From: Candidatus Kapaibacterium thiocyanatum
GTDB lineage: Bacteria; Bacteroidota; Ignavibacteria; Kapaibacteriales; Kapaibacteriaceae
Reading direction: 5' to 3'
NCBI GenBank assembly: GCA_001899175.1
Contig: MKVH01000015.1
Location: 1-64,000, forward strand
DNA length: 64,000 bases
Positions within the stretch are counted from its first letter, which is position 1. Each line of letters begins with the position of its first letter. This document shows, one piece after another, positions 1 to 10,154 of this stretch. Position numbers and translations under genes: made by a program. The notes beneath the pieces were generated by a model, which worked only from the letters and a program-made list of their open reading frames with translations, was not told the origin of the DNA and did not search any database.

Positions 1-3000
1 TCGTCGATGGACTTGCTCTTGTAGCAGATACCGTAGAAGCCGGACGGCGAGGCGACGAGGGCGCTGGCCGCGGCCAGCGTATCCCATCCTTTCCACGTCG
101 TGTTGTCCTGGAAGGTGATGGTATTCAACCCGTACTGGTTCTTCGTCACCGAGACGGTATTCGATGCGACGTTGGTCGAACCGACCATGTCGTCGAAGCC
201 ATCCATCTGCGTCGTCACGAGCCGCGTGGCCGACCCGCTGAAGGGATTGCCGTCGATGGTCCAGCTCTTGGCCGAGTGATTCGACGGCAGGTATTCGCCG
301 TAGTTCTTGCCGTAGCGTCCGAACAGACTGGCCGTGGACGCGGTATACGATGCCGTACCGACGTGCTGAGACGACTGGTCGAGTTTGGCGAATGACTCGA
401 CCTTGAAGTCCGCCGGCTTCACGATCGTGGCCGCCGTGAAGTCCTTCGATGCCTTGTCGGGACGGTTGCCGACGATGGCGTTGATGGTGGATGACTTCCA
501 GAATTCGAGACGCGGAGCCGCGTCCTCTGCATGACAGGCCAGTTCGAGGAACGGAATCTTGCCCGCAGCCGTCGGCGCCACGGTGATCTCGATCTGCATG
601 ACGTCGTTCGTGGCCATGGCCTTCATGGCCGTGAGGACGTCTTCGTCCAGCGGGATCTCCCAGATGGCGAACGTGTCGGCAAGGACGGGATCGAAGACGT
701 GGTCACGCGAGAACTCGTAGTCCAGTTGCACCGGCGTCACGAGTCCACCGCCGCTGAACGTCACCTTGCCGAGGAAGGTCCACTCGAGGGACGACAGCCC
801 CGTGACGACGATACGCAGGTGACCGTCGTCGATGTCGGCCGATTCGCGATGGAGATGGTCGCCGCTGTTCGCTACGTAGTTCAGGTAGATGGTGCCGTTC
901 TGCGTCATCGTACGGCCGTCGCCGAGGTTGGCACACAGACGCTGGACGATTGCCGCTTCCTCCATCGTCCGCAACCTGAAGTTGTCGTAGGTCGTCTCGG
1001 CTGCCGGGAGTGGATCGGTCACACAGACGTTCTGGGTATAGGTCTTGTCTTCCTTCGTGTGCCCCTTCCAGAGCTTGATGTAGGGCTGGCGGTCCGTCCA
1101 TCCCGTCGACGGGATGTCGCCCGGTACCCAGGACATCGTGCTCTTCCCTGCGATGTCGACCCTGCCGTAGGACAGGTGACGGTTCGCATCGTACGACGTG
1201 GTGAGACGTCCGTCGGCCGTACTGCCGCTGTGCATGGGAAGGCCGACTTCGTCGACCGACAGACCCGATGGATTCATGCGGCGCACGGCAGGCACGACGG
1301 CGATGGCGTCGTCGTGCAGATAGTCGAAGTCGTTGACGGCGACGCCCGTCGTCGTCGTACCCGCATTGTCCGTACGGATGCCATTGGGAGCCGAACCGGA
1401 CGTGTACGAGAGCGTCACCTTCGCCCCTTGGGGGTCGGTGGCGAGACGTGGCAGACGTGCCCTGCTACCGTTGGTGTACGATAGCGACTGCGTTCTGAGC
1501 GGCGCCGATGCCTTCAGCCCGGTGACGTCCGACATGCCGTACGTCGTCACGTACAATGGCGAACCACGGAAGGCTTCGACGAGGACGCTGCATGCGCTGC
1601 CGGACTGATATGAGACGTCCGTGCCGCCGATGAAGTTGCCGAGCCAGTCCTTGACCGACACGGACGACTCCATACCCCAGATGGGACACAGTCGGTACGT
1701 ATGGTTGGTGGCCGACGGTGCGATGACCATCGACGGCTGGAAGTTGGAGATGGCCGACGAACCGTTACGCACGCTGTCGAGCGCGCGGCGCGTCATCGCC
1801 TCCATGAAGGTCGTATCGGTATAGGAGCACGTCGCCGTGCCGTAGAGCATGTTCGTGGCCAGCGACGTCTCGATGGTGCGGAAGACGTTCGTCGTCGACG
1901 TCGGCTCGTAGATGGTGTTCGTCGTCGTGGCGACACCCTTGCCGTAGGCGCTCTTCATGGCCGTGGAAGGATTGCCGTACGTCCCGTGCGTCATGTTGTG
2001 ATAGTCGGTGAACGTATAGGCGTACGTGTTGTGTTCGGTCTGCAGGTCCGCATTGGAGAGACCGTCCCGCACCCACGTCGTACTCTCCGTCGGATAGAAG
2101 AACATGTTGGATCCGCCGACCAGTTGTTCCTCGACCCGCTTCAAAGACGTCTGGACGTCACCCGATACGCTGATGGAATTCCTCAGATAGCGATGCACCT
2201 GATCGTCGAGAGCGGGATCGATGGACGCGGGAATGGTCCGCCATGACCAGTAGTTGACGGTCGTGTTCCGCACGGAGTCGGCCGTCGCCATCGTCTTGTC
2301 CACGATACGGATCGTCGTCCTGCTGTATCCCGTATCCTGATTCGCGAGCGGATTGTACCACTCGAACGTCGTGCGGCGGAGCTGCTTCGGCGTTCCATGA
2401 TTCGTGGACAGCGTGATGGCCCATACGACGTTGTTGGCACTGGCCTGCACACCGTGCTTCGACTCCTCGATATGCCAGGTGTCGTATTCCTTCGGCAGGT
2501 AGGTTTCTTCCGCGTAAACGATGTCCGAGATGTTCTCCCGCGTCGTGATCTTGTTCGGCCGGAAGCCGTTCCAGTTCGCCCAGGGTGCGATGCGCTCGTA
2601 CTTCTCGTAGGCGATCTTCGTGACCTCGCCGTTGGGCTGGACGATGGCACGGATCATCATCCGGGCGCCGTTGACCCAATCGGCGACGAGGTTGCTGTAG
2701 TAACTGCGGGTACGCGAGCCGTAGTCCGCCCAACGCGTCGTGTTCGCCTCGTCGTCCAGATAGCTCGTCGCTCCGTTGATGTCGTTCGACGGTACCGTGA
2801 ACTGGTCCGTCATGAGCAGACGATGCGTGTGGCCTTCGGCCTCGATCGTCACGAAGTTGTTCTCGTAGGAGATGCGGTGTCCGTGGAACTCTTCCACGAG
2901 AGCACGGCCCGGCGTCAGATCGTGGTCCGTATCCGACGGATAGTGTTTCGAGCGTTTGAAGGTGAGAATGTTGACGTTGTCGCGATTGATCTCTTCGAGA

Positions 3001-3845
3001 TAGAAGACCGTCGGCGTCACACCGACGAGGGACAGGCTCTGCTGACCGTACGGGAGGATGATTTCGCGGAAGACGTATTCGAGCCCATCGCCCGGATAGT
3101 AGCGTACGACGCGGGGCCGCACGGCCCATTCGCTCACGTAGTCCGTGTTGCGATCGGCGGTGATGTCCTGTATCCATGTGGGATAGTACGTGTCGTCGTA
3201 GTCGACGACGGCGAAGGCATTCGTGTTAACGCCGTTGACGTAGTACCAGCCGACGTAGCGGTCTTCCTCGTCGGCCACGGCATCGTGGGGAATGGCGTTA
3301 CGCAGTTCGAGCACGGAGCCGTCGGCCTGCAGAAGCTTGATGACGTCCGGCTCACCCAGCTCGGTCAGGGTCTGCATGCGATTGCAGACATCGTAGCCCA
3401 CCGTCAGCCAGTTACGCGTGGCATCCTCCGGCTCAGGTGTAGAACCCTTCGACTCGGAAGCGAACCTCTGGACGTAGTTGAAGACCTGGACGGCGAAGCC
3501 GTTGACGCAGATGGCCCAGCCGCCGTGACGGCGCGATCCCGATGTCCATTGATTGTGCCCCGTCACGAGAGGCGGGTTGTTGATGCCGAAGGTATAGGAG
3601 CCGTTCACATAGTAGACCTGCTCGAGATTCGGAAGCCAGGAGAGGCGGACATCGACGGGCGCCGTGTTGACGGTCGTGCTCGTGATGGGATAGCTGTAGG
3701 AGAGCGCCCCGGTCATCGAGTTGATGGACGTCTGTGCGGGTGCCGGCGGTACCATACAGATACCGAAGACGACGAGCGACGCGAGGGCGAGAACGATGTG
3801 GCGCACGCTGCGACCACAGGCGAGGGTTGTCGGTAGCGGTTTCAT
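1..3845 (-). CDS. Very large exported protein, C-terminus outside window (RHS-like start)
   Basis: The reading frame is open from the ATG at 3845 to the window edge: 1281 codons and no stop. The first 35 residues look like a signal peptide ending in PAPAQ. The mature protein then opens with SINSMTGALSYSYPI, like the start of many RHS/YD-repeat and SpvB-type proteins (tG-L-Y-yPI). I do not see clear YD repeats in the part present. The body is rich in Tyr, Thr and Asn, as in secreted beta proteins. The ATG overlaps the stop of the upstream gene by ATGA, so the two are probably co-translated. Coding and export are well supported. The RHS relationship is a guess from the N-terminus, and the missing C-terminus would decide it. 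Confidence 0.8.
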   Translation of the reverse strand, partial: MKPLPTTLACGRSVRHIVLALASLVVFGICMVPPAPAQTSINSMTGALSYSYPITSTTVNTAPVDVRLSWLPNLEQVYYVNGSYTFGINNPPLVTGHNQWTSGSRRHGGWAICVNGFAVQVFNYVQRFASESKGSTPEPEDATRNWLTVGYDVCNRMQTLTELGEPDVIKLLQADGSVLELRNAIPHDAVADEEDRYVGWYYVNGVNTNAFAVVDYDDTYYPTWIQDITADRNTDYVSEWAVRPRVVRYYPGDGLEYVFREIILPYGQQSLSLVGVTPTVFYLEEINRDNVNILTFKRSKHYPSDTDHDLTPGRALVEEFHGHRISYENNFVTIEAEGHTHRLLMTDQFTVPSNDINGATSYLDDEANTTRWADYGSRTRSYYSNLVADWVNGARMMIRAIVQPNGEVTKIAYEKYERIAPWANWNGFRPNKITTRENISDIVYAEETYLPKEYDTWHIEESKHGVQASANNVVWAITLSTNHGTPKQLRRTTFEWYNPLANQDTGYSRTTIRIVDKTMATADSVRNTTVNYWSWRTIPASIDPALDDQVHRYLRNSISVSGDVQTSLKRVEEQLVGGSNMFFYPTESTTWVRDGLSNADLQTEHNTYAYTFTDYHNMTHGTYGNPSTAMKSAYGKGVATTTNTIYEPTSTTNVFRTIETSLATNMLYGTATCSYTDTTFMEAMTRRALDSVRNGSSAISNFQPSMVIAPSATNHTYRLCPIWGMESSVSVKDWLGNFIGGTDVSYQSGSACSVLVEAFRGSPLYVTTYGMSDVTGLKASAPLRTQSLSYTNGSRARLPRLATDPQGAKVTLSYTSGSAPNGIRTDNAGTTTTGVAVNDFDYLHDDAIAVVPAVRRMNPSGLSVDEVGLPMHSGSTADGRLTTSYDANRHLSYGRVDIAGKSTMSWVPGDIPSTGWTDRQPYIKLWKGHTKEDKTYTQNVCVTDPLPAAETTYDNFRLRTMEEAAIVQRLCANLGDGRTMTQNGTIYLNYVANSGDHLHRESADIDDGHLRIVVTGLSSLEWTFLGKVTFSGGGLVTPVQLDYEFSRDHVFDPVLADTFAIWEIPLDEDVLTAMKAMATNDVMQIEITVAPTAAGKIPFLELACHAEDAAPRLEFWKSSTINAIVGNRPDKASKDFTAATIVKPADFKVESFAKLDQSSQHVGTASYTASTASLFGRYGKNYGEYLPSNHSAKSWTIDGNPFSGSATRLVTTQMDGFDDMVGSTNVASNTVSVTKNQYGLNTITFQDNTTWKGWDTLAAASALVASPSGFYGICYKSKSID

Positions 3846-4726
3846 CGCTGCACCACGAGAATGGATTCGACAATCGTGCGTCCACCGTCGACGATCTTCA
3901 CCACATAGCTTCCGGAGGAAAGACTCCGGATATCGATCACGGACATTCCCGTCATCGCTTCATCGCTCAAGCGCCGATGCATCACGAGGCGTCCGGTGTT
4001 GTCCATGATCCTCAGCATCGGCGACGACAGATTCTCCGCCTTCAGATGCATCCGGACTTCGTTCGTCGCAGGGTTCGGTGCCAGCGTGAGCGTGGTTTCC
4101 GGCGGCTTCGCGAGCGCCGTGTCCATCGTACGGGGCGTGCGCTTCTCGTTGCGCGGGCGGTGGTTGAGCGGCGTCACCGTATAGCCCGTCCCTCTGATCT
4201 TCCGCGACTCCGTCGTATCGGCGGCATCCATGTCCGCAAGCCATGCAGCGGCCTGACTGCGCATGTTCGCGCCACGGAAGGCCAACGTGTTCTGCGTCTT
4301 CATCTCCGCATCCGGACGGATGACCCAGCGGCGGCGGGCCGTGCCGGCGTCGCCCTGCTTCTTCGACGCATAGACGACGATGTCGCGGATGCCATCCTTG
4401 TCCGTGTCGTAGAGGTAGGCATCCATGGACTCCCCGCCATCCAGCGTCACGTCCAGGACGGTCGTATCGGCCACGGCGTCCTTGTTCTCCGCGTCGTAGC
4501 CCCAGAGAATGGCCGCGAGGTTCACACCGCGATAGCGCTTTCCATGCTCCGCATCGTAGCGGACGGTCACCGTGACGGTATCAAGGAAACCATCGGCATC
4601 GAAGTCTTCGCTGCCGAGGACGGCAGTACGGCGCACGACGTCGTCGTCCTGCGCATATGAAGGCATGACGGCCGAGCACATCGTCAGCGTCATGATGAGA
4701 GCGATCCACCCCTGTATGCGAATCAT
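3842..4726 (-). CDS. T9SS-sorted exported protein
   Basis: This 294-residue protein starts at the ATG at 4726, where MIRIQGWIALIMTL begins a signal peptide ending near SYAQ; GGAG lies just upstream. An in-frame upstream ATG at 4822 would precede the signal peptide and is less likely. Residues 20-110 contain DxDxDG-like acidic turns (EDFDADGFLD, DTDKDGIRD) resembling calcium-binding or FG-GAP/dockerin-like loops. The last 80 residues are a T9SS type A sorting domain: LAPNPATNEVRMHL, then LRIMDNTGRLV, then LSSGSYVVKIVDG and a basic end. Its stop overlaps the start of the giant downstream protein by 4 bp, so the two are probably expressed together at the cell surface. The specific function is unknown. 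Confidence 0.85.
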   Translation of the reverse strand: MIRIQGWIALIMTLTMCSAVMPSYAQDDDVVRRTAVLGSEDFDADGFLDTVTVTVRYDAEHGKRYRGVNLAAILWGYDAENKDAVADTTVLDVTLDGGESMDAYLYDTDKDGIRDIVVYASKKQGDAGTARRRWVIRPDAEMKTQNTLAFRGANMRSQAAAWLADMDAADTTESRKIRGTGYTVTPLNHRPRNEKRTPRTMDTALAKPPETTLTLAPNPATNEVRMHLKAENLSSPMLRIMDNTGRLVMHRRLSDEAMTGMSVIDIRSLSSGSYVVKIVDGGRTIVESILVVQR

Positions 4727-5360
4727 GGAAAGACTCCGGAAGTATCGAGAGTTACGGATCATACCACTACGATTCAGACCATGCCCCGGCAGCATGTATG
4801 GCGGCTGCCATCCTTGCGGCATCGGAATTCCGGCACTCCGTTGCCTATTCGACGATCATTCGTCGATCGTACATGGCCGCTGACGGCCAGACTGCACCAG
4901 CCCGTAGATGATGGTCCGGAAGCATCCGGCCATCGTTCATGTCCGGCATCCGGCCGGACGACCACATATGCACCGATCGAGTGCGATGTTATCATTGGAG
5001 ACTATGACAACGCAAACGATACTTCTCCACACTATGACATTCGTCGATCAACGGCGTGTACCGAGCCGGCGATCCGGGGCACGATACTACGGCCTCTGCC
5101 TTGCTATACCCGTATCTGATTTCCACGACGACACGGGCGGAAACATCCCGGTGTCGTTCAGCCATTACCCATTTCATGGCCATGCATATACAAGGAGCGT
5201 GATGGGGCGAAAACGTCACGGAAGAGTTGACGAATATTCCGCATGCTCCGGGAATCCGTCGTTCCGATGATGCCAACGGGATATATCGTATATGCCCCAC
5301 GCGCAAGGGATCGTCGCCGTTCCATGGACACACGGCCACTGCGCAACACTCGCCCGTCTT
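4727..5360. other. Intergenic region, no gene recognised
   Basis: This 634-bp gap lies between two minus-strand genes. It should carry the promoter of the 4726-to-1 operon, but I see no good TAnnTTTG element close to the start. Small open frames occur on both strands, for example from the ATG at 5004 after GGAG. Their predicted products are rich in Arg, Ser and His and resemble no family, so I do not call them genes. Confidence 0.6.
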
Positions 5361-6149
5361 CTACCCCTCGTGCCTGTACACCACCAGCGACGTCCCCTCG
5401 ATCAGCTTCAACTTCCTGGTGGCGGCGAGTTCGTTCAGATAGATGTAGACGTCCTTCGTGTCGCCGTACGCTCCCCGGTAATCGTGCCAGGCGATGATGC
5501 CGCCCGGACGGATCATCCGCATCGCCTTTTCGGTGTCGCTCCTGACGTAGGAATAGGCATGGGAACCGTCGACGAAGATCAAGTCGTACTGCCTGTCGTG
5601 TTCGGCGACGTCGAGCTGCTTGCTGTCCATGAAGAGCTGGCGGACCTTGTGCTCCACGTCCGAGCCACTGTAGAGGAAGCTGGTGAACGCCGACTCGGCC
5701 AGGGCATTGTCCGATGCCCGCATACTGTCCTTTTCACCGGTCCGATACGTATCCCGGTCGGCCGGAGGCAGTGTGAGCGTCGTTACCGTCGAGTCGTCCG
5801 CAGCGTTGGCGGCCATGAGATAGGTGGTACGGCCGGTGCACGTGCCGAATTCGAAGATGCGCGAGGCGCGTTTCGCGAGGACGGCAAGGATCCATGCTTC
5901 ATAATCGGACGTAGCACCTATCACGCTCATCGAGCCACGGCCGATATAGAGGACGGCGGTGGAACGCGCGAAGCCGTGTTCCGTGAACTCGAAGACGGGG
6001 TCGAGCTCCGGCGGTGTGATCGTTCCGATCGAGCCGCCGACCACCTTGTGGGCCAGACGATAGGCTTTACGGCGGTAGTAGATGACATTGCGAACGGCGT
6101 AGGCGCACATGATCGCCAGGACGGCGGAGATGATGATCCAGATTGTCAT
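5361..6149 (-). CDS. Membrane-anchored class I SAM-dependent methyltransferase
   Basis: The 262-residue protein starts at the ATG at 6149 (MTIWIIISAVLAIMCAYAV), giving one N-terminal membrane segment. The rest is a Methyltransf_24-type fold. RIFEFGTCTGRTTYLMA (about residues 108-125) is the glycine-rich SAM loop. YDLIFVDGSHAYSYVRSD (about 190-207) is the acidic strand plus the HAY element typical of this family. GGIIAWHDY follows. The substrate cannot be told; relatives often act on sugars, antibiotics or catechol-type groups. A TATTCTTG sequence at 6161-6154 sits 5 bp upstream of the ATG and could be a -7 element giving an almost leaderless mRNA. The gene is divergent from the next one. Confidence 0.8.
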   Translation of the reverse strand: MTIWIIISAVLAIMCAYAVRNVIYYRRKAYRLAHKVVGGSIGTITPPELDPVFEFTEHGFARSTAVLYIGRGSMSVIGATSDYEAWILAVLAKRASRIFEFGTCTGRTTYLMAANAADDSTVTTLTLPPADRDTYRTGEKDSMRASDNALAESAFTSFLYSGSDVEHKVRQLFMDSKQLDVAEHDRQYDLIFVDGSHAYSYVRSDTEKAMRMIRPGGIIAWHDYRGAYGDTKDVYIYLNELAATRKLKLIEGTSLVVYRHEG

Positions 6150-6244
6150 CCGGCAAGAATACGCAATGGACGCCCAGCTCCGTCCGGGATATGCCGGCCC
6201 TGTGTATTTTCCGGAATCATCGAACTCACACACGAGGTTCATTC

Positions 6245-6604
6245 ATGCGCATGTCCATCCAGCGCCTGTTCGCCGTCACGGCCATCGTCCTGTGCTCCGC
6301 CGCAATGCTGGTGGCGCAGGAACTCGAGAAGTCCTGCAAGGTCGCCGTATCGTTCTCGCGCCGAGGCAACGATGCCGTCACCACGGTTACCGTAACGAAT
6401 ACGACGAAGAAGAAATGCGTCGATCCCGTCGTACGTGTCCGCTTCTACGACAAGGACGGCAAGGAAGTAGCCACGGATGCCAAGGCCTACTTCGCCACCA
6501 TTCCACCGAAGGGCACGAAGCGGATGGAAGCACGCATCTTCTCCGACATTCCGCCGGAAGCGACGACGGCCAAGGGAGCGCTCGACGCAGCCCTGTTCGA
6601 GTGA
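6245..6604 (+). CDS. Small exported protein, FxLYD-like
   Basis: This 119-residue protein starts at the ATG at 6245 with a clear signal peptide (MRMSIQRLFAVTAIVLCSAAMLVAQ). The mature part reads KVAVSFSRRGNDAVTTVTVTN, then DPVVRVRFYDKDGKEV, then IPPKGTKRMEARI. That is the alternating pattern of a small immunoglobulin-like FxLYD/DUF-type sandwich in which a transformed strand is followed by an extended tail. Such proteins are periplasmic or surface-located and of unknown role. It converges on the TonB receptor gene with no spacer: its stop ends at 6604 and the receptor gene ends at 6605. The fold assignment is tentative; coding and export are well supported. Confidence 0.7.
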   Translation: MRMSIQRLFAVTAIVLCSAAMLVAQELEKSCKVAVSFSRRGNDAVTTVTVTNTTKKKCVDPVVRVRFYDKDGKEVATDAKAYFATIPPKGTKRMEARIFSDIPPEATTAKGALDAALFE

Positions 6605-8794
6605 TCAGATCACGACCTGAAGCGTCAGGAACAGGCTTCGCGCCTCGGCGGGGATGATGCCCGGACCGGGATAGGAATCGGCCCTGCGCGTGAAGTACCG
6701 TTCGTCGAAGAGATTGTTGCAACTGCCTTCGATCGTGAACCGGTCGAAGGCATACTGCACGGAGAGATCGGCCACACGATATGCCGGAATGGCACCGTTC
6801 ACCGCCGTCGCCGAATACTCCGCATTGGTAGCATCGGTATAGTGCTTGCCGATGGCCGAATAGAGGAAGGAAGCGCGGAAGCCCTTCCATGACGCCGAGA
6901 TTCCGCCACGCACCGTATACGGCGGTACCAGTTCCACCTGCTTGTCACGGATCGAGGGATCCTGCGTATCGATGTAGCGTCCGTCGAGTACCGAAGCGTT
7001 CACCATGAGGCGCACGTTGGGCACGGCTTCATCGTGCGTGAACGTCGACGTGACGTCCCATTCCAGAACCGTTTCGAGGCCGGCCGTATAGGCATCGGCG
7101 ATGTTCGTCCTGAAGCGGTATGGGAGGTAGAGCGGTGGCTCGTCGGCCTTGAGGATCTGACCGATCCTGCGATCGTACCGGAGATAGAAGAGCGATGCGT
7201 CGAACGTGACGACATCGGCGATCCGCCCGCGTATGCCGATGTCGGCGGTATATCCGCGCTCGTCGACGATGTTGGAATCGACGCGCAGATTGGGATTGCT
7301 GATGCGCAGATCGCTGAACGTGATGGAGCGATAGTTCTGCGCCAGATTGCCGTAGAGCTCGAGTCCGACCGGAAGCTGATACGTCGCACCGAGACCGAAG
7401 AGCACGAAGGATCGCGAGCGCGTACGCGATTCGTCGATGTTGGTATCGACGATGACGTTGCCGGCGAAGTCCGTCACGCGTTGCTTGTAGTATCCTTCGG
7501 CACGTGTCGTGATATGCTCGAACCGTATGCCGGGCACGATGGCGAAGCCGCCACCGAGTCGTATGACGCTTTCGGCGAACAGCGCCGCATTGTCGTTGGG
7601 GAATCGATAGTCCGATCCTTCGAGATCGTCCGGACGAAGGAAGCGGAAGTCGGGATCGCTTCCCGCACTGCCGTTGCCCTGACGCTGCCTGGTCGTGCCG
7701 TGGAACAGACGCCAGCCAATGACGACGGTCGACTGTTCGTCGAACAGATCGACATCACAGGTAAGCGATGTCTCGTTACCGATGTTGCGGAAGGTTCCGT
7801 CGATCATCGTCCTCTCACCACCGAGGTCCACGACATTGATCCGCTCCAGGTTGCCCAGGGCCGTACGACCACTGGCATTGCCGAAGAACTGCGAGCGCAA
7901 CGCGAGATCATCGTCGATGACGTAGTCGAGCGTGATGGATGCGAGATTCCAGTCCACCCTGAACCAGTTCCTGCTCCGCATCGATTCCTGTGCGTCGAGA
8001 AGGAACTGCCTGTCCGTGAGTCCGCCCGGCTGATGCGCCGTATAGGTCATGAAGGTATAGTCGGCCTTGACCCGCAGATTACCGAAGGCATGGCTCGCGG
8101 CGGCATAGGCCGTATGCACGTCGTATTCGCTGTTCTGTCTCCAGCCGTCGGCACGCCTGTACTGATACATGCCCACGTAGCGCGTTCCGTCGATCGTTCC
8201 ACCCACCTGACCGAAGAGATTGGCGAAGCCATAGGAACCACCGGTCATGCGCAGACGCGACTCGATGGGACGATCCAGGGCTCCATCCTTCATGATGAAG
8301 TTCACCATGCCGCCGAACTGGGTCCCGTATCGAAGCGACGCCGCTCCACGTACGAGTTCGATGCGCTGCAGCGCTTCCATCGGCGGTGTGTAGTAGCTCT
8401 CCGGATAGCCGAGCGGATCGGCCGATATCTCGTATCCGTTCTGACGCGTGGTGAAGTTGGACGTACGGTTGGGCGAAAGACCACGACCGCCGATGCCGAG
8501 CTGCAGTCCGCTGCCGTCACTCTCCCAGATGTTGAGCCCCGCCACGCCAGCGAAGACCTGTCGCGGATTGTTGGTCGCCGTATTGGCCATGATGCGGTCC
8601 AGCCTGATGACTTCCGTCTTCTTGCCCGCGTAGATGGCCCCGGCCTCGACGTCGGGTGCATGCGAGATGGTGGCGCCCTTCGAGCGGTCGCTGTTGACGT
8701 CTACACCCGGAAGATTGACGGTGTCCCGGCGTTGCGCATGCATGGACACGGCCGCAACGATCAGGGTCATGACGATGAGGATGCGATCAGTCAT
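6605..8794 (-). CDS. TonB-dependent outer-membrane receptor, FecA-like
   Basis: This 729-residue receptor starts at the ATG at 8794 (MTDRILIVMTLIVAAVSMHAQ, a signal peptide). The plug domain (about residues 55-165) contains LGIGGRGLSPNRTSNF, then ALQRIELVRGAASLRYG, then FGGMVNF, the standard TonB plug signatures. The remaining 560 residues form the 22-strand barrel and end in an aromatic/hydrophobic strand (LFLTLQVVI). It most resembles siderophore or ferric-citrate receptors. It is the last gene of a four-gene operon with imelysin and DUF4856, a pattern that suggests iron or another metal complex as ligand. The start lies 8 bp inside the end of the HTTM gene, indicating coupling. The exact ligand cannot be read from the sequence. 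Confidence 0.92.
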   Translation of the reverse strand: MTDRILIVMTLIVAAVSMHAQRRDTVNLPGVDVNSDRSKGATISHAPDVEAGAIYAGKKTEVIRLDRIMANTATNNPRQVFAGVAGLNIWESDGSGLQLGIGGRGLSPNRTSNFTTRQNGYEISADPLGYPESYYTPPMEALQRIELVRGAASLRYGTQFGGMVNFIMKDGALDRPIESRLRMTGGSYGFANLFGQVGGTIDGTRYVGMYQYRRADGWRQNSEYDVHTAYAAASHAFGNLRVKADYTFMTYTAHQPGGLTDRQFLLDAQESMRSRNWFRVDWNLASITLDYVIDDDLALRSQFFGNASGRTALGNLERINVVDLGGERTMIDGTFRNIGNETSLTCDVDLFDEQSTVVIGWRLFHGTTRQRQGNGSAGSDPDFRFLRPDDLEGSDYRFPNDNAALFAESVIRLGGGFAIVPGIRFEHITTRAEGYYKQRVTDFAGNVIVDTNIDESRTRSRSFVLFGLGATYQLPVGLELYGNLAQNYRSITFSDLRISNPNLRVDSNIVDERGYTADIGIRGRIADVVTFDASLFYLRYDRRIGQILKADEPPLYLPYRFRTNIADAYTAGLETVLEWDVTSTFTHDEAVPNVRLMVNASVLDGRYIDTQDPSIRDKQVELVPPYTVRGGISASWKGFRASFLYSAIGKHYTDATNAEYSATAVNGAIPAYRVADLSVQYAFDRFTIEGSCNNLFDERYFTRRADSYPGPGIIPAEARSLFLTLQVVI

Positions 8795-10154
8795 TCGGCA
8801 GGACCCATGCATAGTGATGGAAGCCCTCCTGCTCGCGGGACAGATCGACGGTGGAATCGACGAGCAGCCTGCTCGGACGCCCGTTCATCGTCACCCATAC
8901 TTCGGCTCGGACGACCGGATCGGTGATGCCTCGTGCCGCATAGTGGTCGTGCAGGAAGTGAGCGAACTGCAGAACCATGTCCGGCTGCATCGACATCTGC
9001 TTCTCCTGATGCGTATTCAGGAACTCTCCGTTGACGACCTGCCCTTCCCTGCCGGTGACTCTGTCCTTGACGTAGAACGTCGCCGTACCGGCCTTCTCCA
9101 TCAGCATCACGCGCCATGAGAAACGGTAGCCTTCTTCGGACCAGAACAGATTTCCCGGATACAGGAGATATCGCCACGGCACCAGCAACTGCACGACGAG
9201 ATGGATCGACAGAAGGACGAGCAGCCATCGGTACGATGTCGGAGCGGGACGACGTGGAGAACCGGATACGGCATCCGCTCCCTTGCGACCGGCCAGCGCT
9301 TTCAGAACGTCGATGATCCGTTGATGCGTCGACGGTTCGAAGAAGACGAGCGTCATGCCGATCATGACGACAGGAAAGACGCCGATCTGGAACATCATCC
9401 CCGTCACGACATGGAAGACGATGACGGTGAGATAGGCGAACGGACGGGTTCGCCTCCAGTAGAGGAAGAAGGCGATGGTGACGTCGTAGATCATCCCGAA
9501 CCACGAGAATACCCACGGCATCCACTTCACCGTCATGAGCGGTCCTACGACGGGCAGGGTGTCGTTGGCCGGCATCCATATCCGCAGCGGCAGTGCTTCG
9601 ATCAGCCAGTCGTGATTGATCTTCGCCACTCCCGCGTGGAAATAGACGATGGCCAGTTGCAGCTTCAGGACGTCGACCATCCACGCCGGGATCTCGTCGA
9701 GTCGGATATCGGGCTTCCTGACGACGTCGAGGCTGAAGGAACGATGCGCAGGGAGCAACATCATCAGGAAGGCCGAGATACTTACGAAGTAATAATGATT
9801 CAGATAATAGGTTTTGTCTATCAATTCGACATACGTGAACGTCAGGAACAACAGGACGGAAGCGATCCGGTATCGATATCCGAGCATGACGCATATCGCA
9901 CTGGTCAACATGAGGCCGAAGACGACGTACATGCCCGGTTCACCGAGGGTCGTAACCCACGTGAATCCGGGATACGGGAAGTGCATCACGGGTGCCACGT
10001 ACTGGTCGTGGATCCATCCGAGCATCATGAACCGGATGCAACTGATCGTCAACAAAAAACCAAAAAGCACTCTCAGCATGACCAAGGGTGCAATTGGTAC
10101 CGTCCTGTCGAGGTACGTATCGGTATGTATACGGCTTCTAATCGCCGTCTCCAC
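8787..10154 (-). CDS. HTTM-domain membrane protein (vitamin K-dependent gamma-carboxylase-like)
   Basis: The protein has about 455 residues. It carries the HTTM domain shared with vitamin K-dependent gamma-carboxylase: LVMLRVLFGFLLTISCIRF at the first helix, NHYYFVSISAFLMMLLPAHR, and LKLQLAIVYFHAGVAKINHDWL. The AGVAK lysine aligns with the catalytic lysine of human carboxylase (AGVKK). A C-terminal beta-rich part (about residues 340-455) follows, as in full-length homologues. No ATG lies before the first helix. I place the start at the GTG at 10154, which overlaps the end of the imelysin gene, but this is uncertain. The protein is the third member of the iron-type operon. Whether it carboxylates anything is unknown. 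Confidence 0.82.
   Translation of the reverse strand: METAIRSRIHTDTYLDRTVPIAPLVMLRVLFGFLLTISCIRFMMLGWIHDQYVAPVMHFPYPGFTWVTTLGEPGMYVVFGLMLTSAICVMLGYRYRIASVLLFLTFTYVELIDKTYYLNHYYFVSISAFLMMLLPAHRSFSLDVVRKPDIRLDEIPAWMVDVLKLQLAIVYFHAGVAKINHDWLIEALPLRIWMPANDTLPVVGPLMTVKWMPWVFSWFGMIYDVTIAFFLYWRRTRPFAYLTVIVFHVVTGMMFQIGVFPVVMIGMTLVFFEPSTHQRIIDVLKALAGRKGADAVSGSPRRPAPTSYRWLLVLLSIHLVVQLLVPWRYLLYPGNLFWSEEGYRFSWRVMLMEKAGTATFYVKDRVTGREGQVVNGEFLNTHQEKQMSMQPDMVLQFAHFLHDHYAARGITDPVVRAEVWVTMNGRPSRLLVDSTVDLSREQEGFHHYAWVLPND

Noticed and set aside
5004-5270. 88-codon frame starting after GGAGACTATGACA
   Set aside because: The start context resembles the HTH leader at 44617, but the product is rich in Arg, Ser and His, matches no family and shows no further similarity to the leader.
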